Source of the DNA: an uncultured Prevotellaceae bacterium
GTDB lineage: Bacteria; Bacteroidota; Bacteroidia; Bacteroidales; Bacteroidaceae
Direction: 5' to 3'
Assembly: GCA_937892315.1 (NCBI GenBank)
Contig: CALAVF010000399.1
Location: 1-6,026 of the forward strand
DNA length: 6,026 nt
In this document: piece after piece, positions 5,841-6,026 of the stretch
How the letters are laid out: each line of letters begins with the position of its first letter
Numbering within the stretch: position 1 is the stretch's first letter
Position numbers and translations under genes: made by a program
The notes under the pieces: generated by a model
The model's input: the letters and a program-made list of their open reading frames with translations, nothing else
Database searches by the model: none
Told to the model about the DNA's origin: nothing

Positions 5841-6026
5841 GTAAAGCAGATTTTTTTTCTTGGCGAATTGCTGGGATGACGAGATGATTTTGCCATTTTT
5901 GCCAAAACGAAATTGACATCCCCACAAAGAAGGGGTAAAGATGCCCCCGCACACGACTTGTGAAAAATCTGTTTAATCCCTTTAATCACCCCAAAGGGGT
6001 ATGTCGTTTTTATCCCGACAAGTGCC
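5818..6026. other. Intergenic stretch with short hairpins, no gene seen
   Basis: About 210 nt up to the window end hold no credible coding region. There is a T8 run at 5850-5857 without a GC-rich stem before it. CCCC/GGGG (5920-5923 with 5932-5935) and ACCCC/GGGGT (5988-5992 with 5996-6000, 3-nt loop) form two small stems with similar sequences. The second is followed by ATGTCGTTTTTAT, so it could be a weak terminator for a plus-strand unit, but none is seen here. TGTCG/CGACA (6002-6006 with 6016-6020) forms a further stem. Confidence 0.4.

Noticed and set aside
5685..5954. 89-codon minus-strand open frame
   Set aside because: It crosses the promoter of the protease-like remnant and shows no recognisable motif.

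Overview
The window looks like chromosomal DNA of a Bacteroidales species, probably close to Prevotella or Bacteroides. Three things support this: promoters of the Bacteroidota type (a -7 box TAnnTTTG about 20 nt downstream of a TTG-containing -33 box) before most transcription units, start codons without a clear Shine-Dalgarno sequence, and the gene trio psd-pssA-DUF4834. No search was possible, so the taxonomic call is an inference from these signals.

Layout. Positions 1-182 hold two tRNA genes on the minus strand: tRNA-Met(CAT), cut by the window edge, and tRNA-Gln(TTG). A minus-strand promoter lies at 247-280. Positions 372-2231 are a plus-strand operon: psd (phosphatidylserine decarboxylase), pssA (phosphatidylserine synthase) and a small membrane protein of DUF4834 type. 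PssA makes phosphatidylserine from CDP-diacylglycerol and serine, and Psd decarboxylates it to phosphatidylethanolamine, so both steps of this route sit side by side. Positions 2232-2357 are a convergent intergenic stretch with a repeated GC-rich palindrome that can fold in several mutually exclusive ways. Positions 2358-4363 (minus) are proB-proA, the first two enzymes of proline synthesis from glutamate, with a 7-nt overlap. Positions 4364-4500 are an AT-rich intergenic stretch made almost entirely of one long imperfect inverted repeat. Positions 4501-5406 (minus) encode a glycyl-radical-enzyme activase (radical SAM plus two ferredoxin-type clusters) with no glycyl radical enzyme beside it. 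Positions 5539-5779 (minus) look like a frameshifted, truncated remnant of a small retropepsin-like (DTGA) aspartic protease that still has a good promoter. From 5818 to the end I see no gene, only short hairpins.

The genes are mostly ordinary housekeeping metabolism. I see no defence system, CRISPR array, transposase or clearly new system. The items most worth a second look are the 125-bp inverted-repeat element between the activase and proB, the alternative-hairpin repeat after the DUF4834 gene, the broken aspartic-protease gene and the solitary activase.
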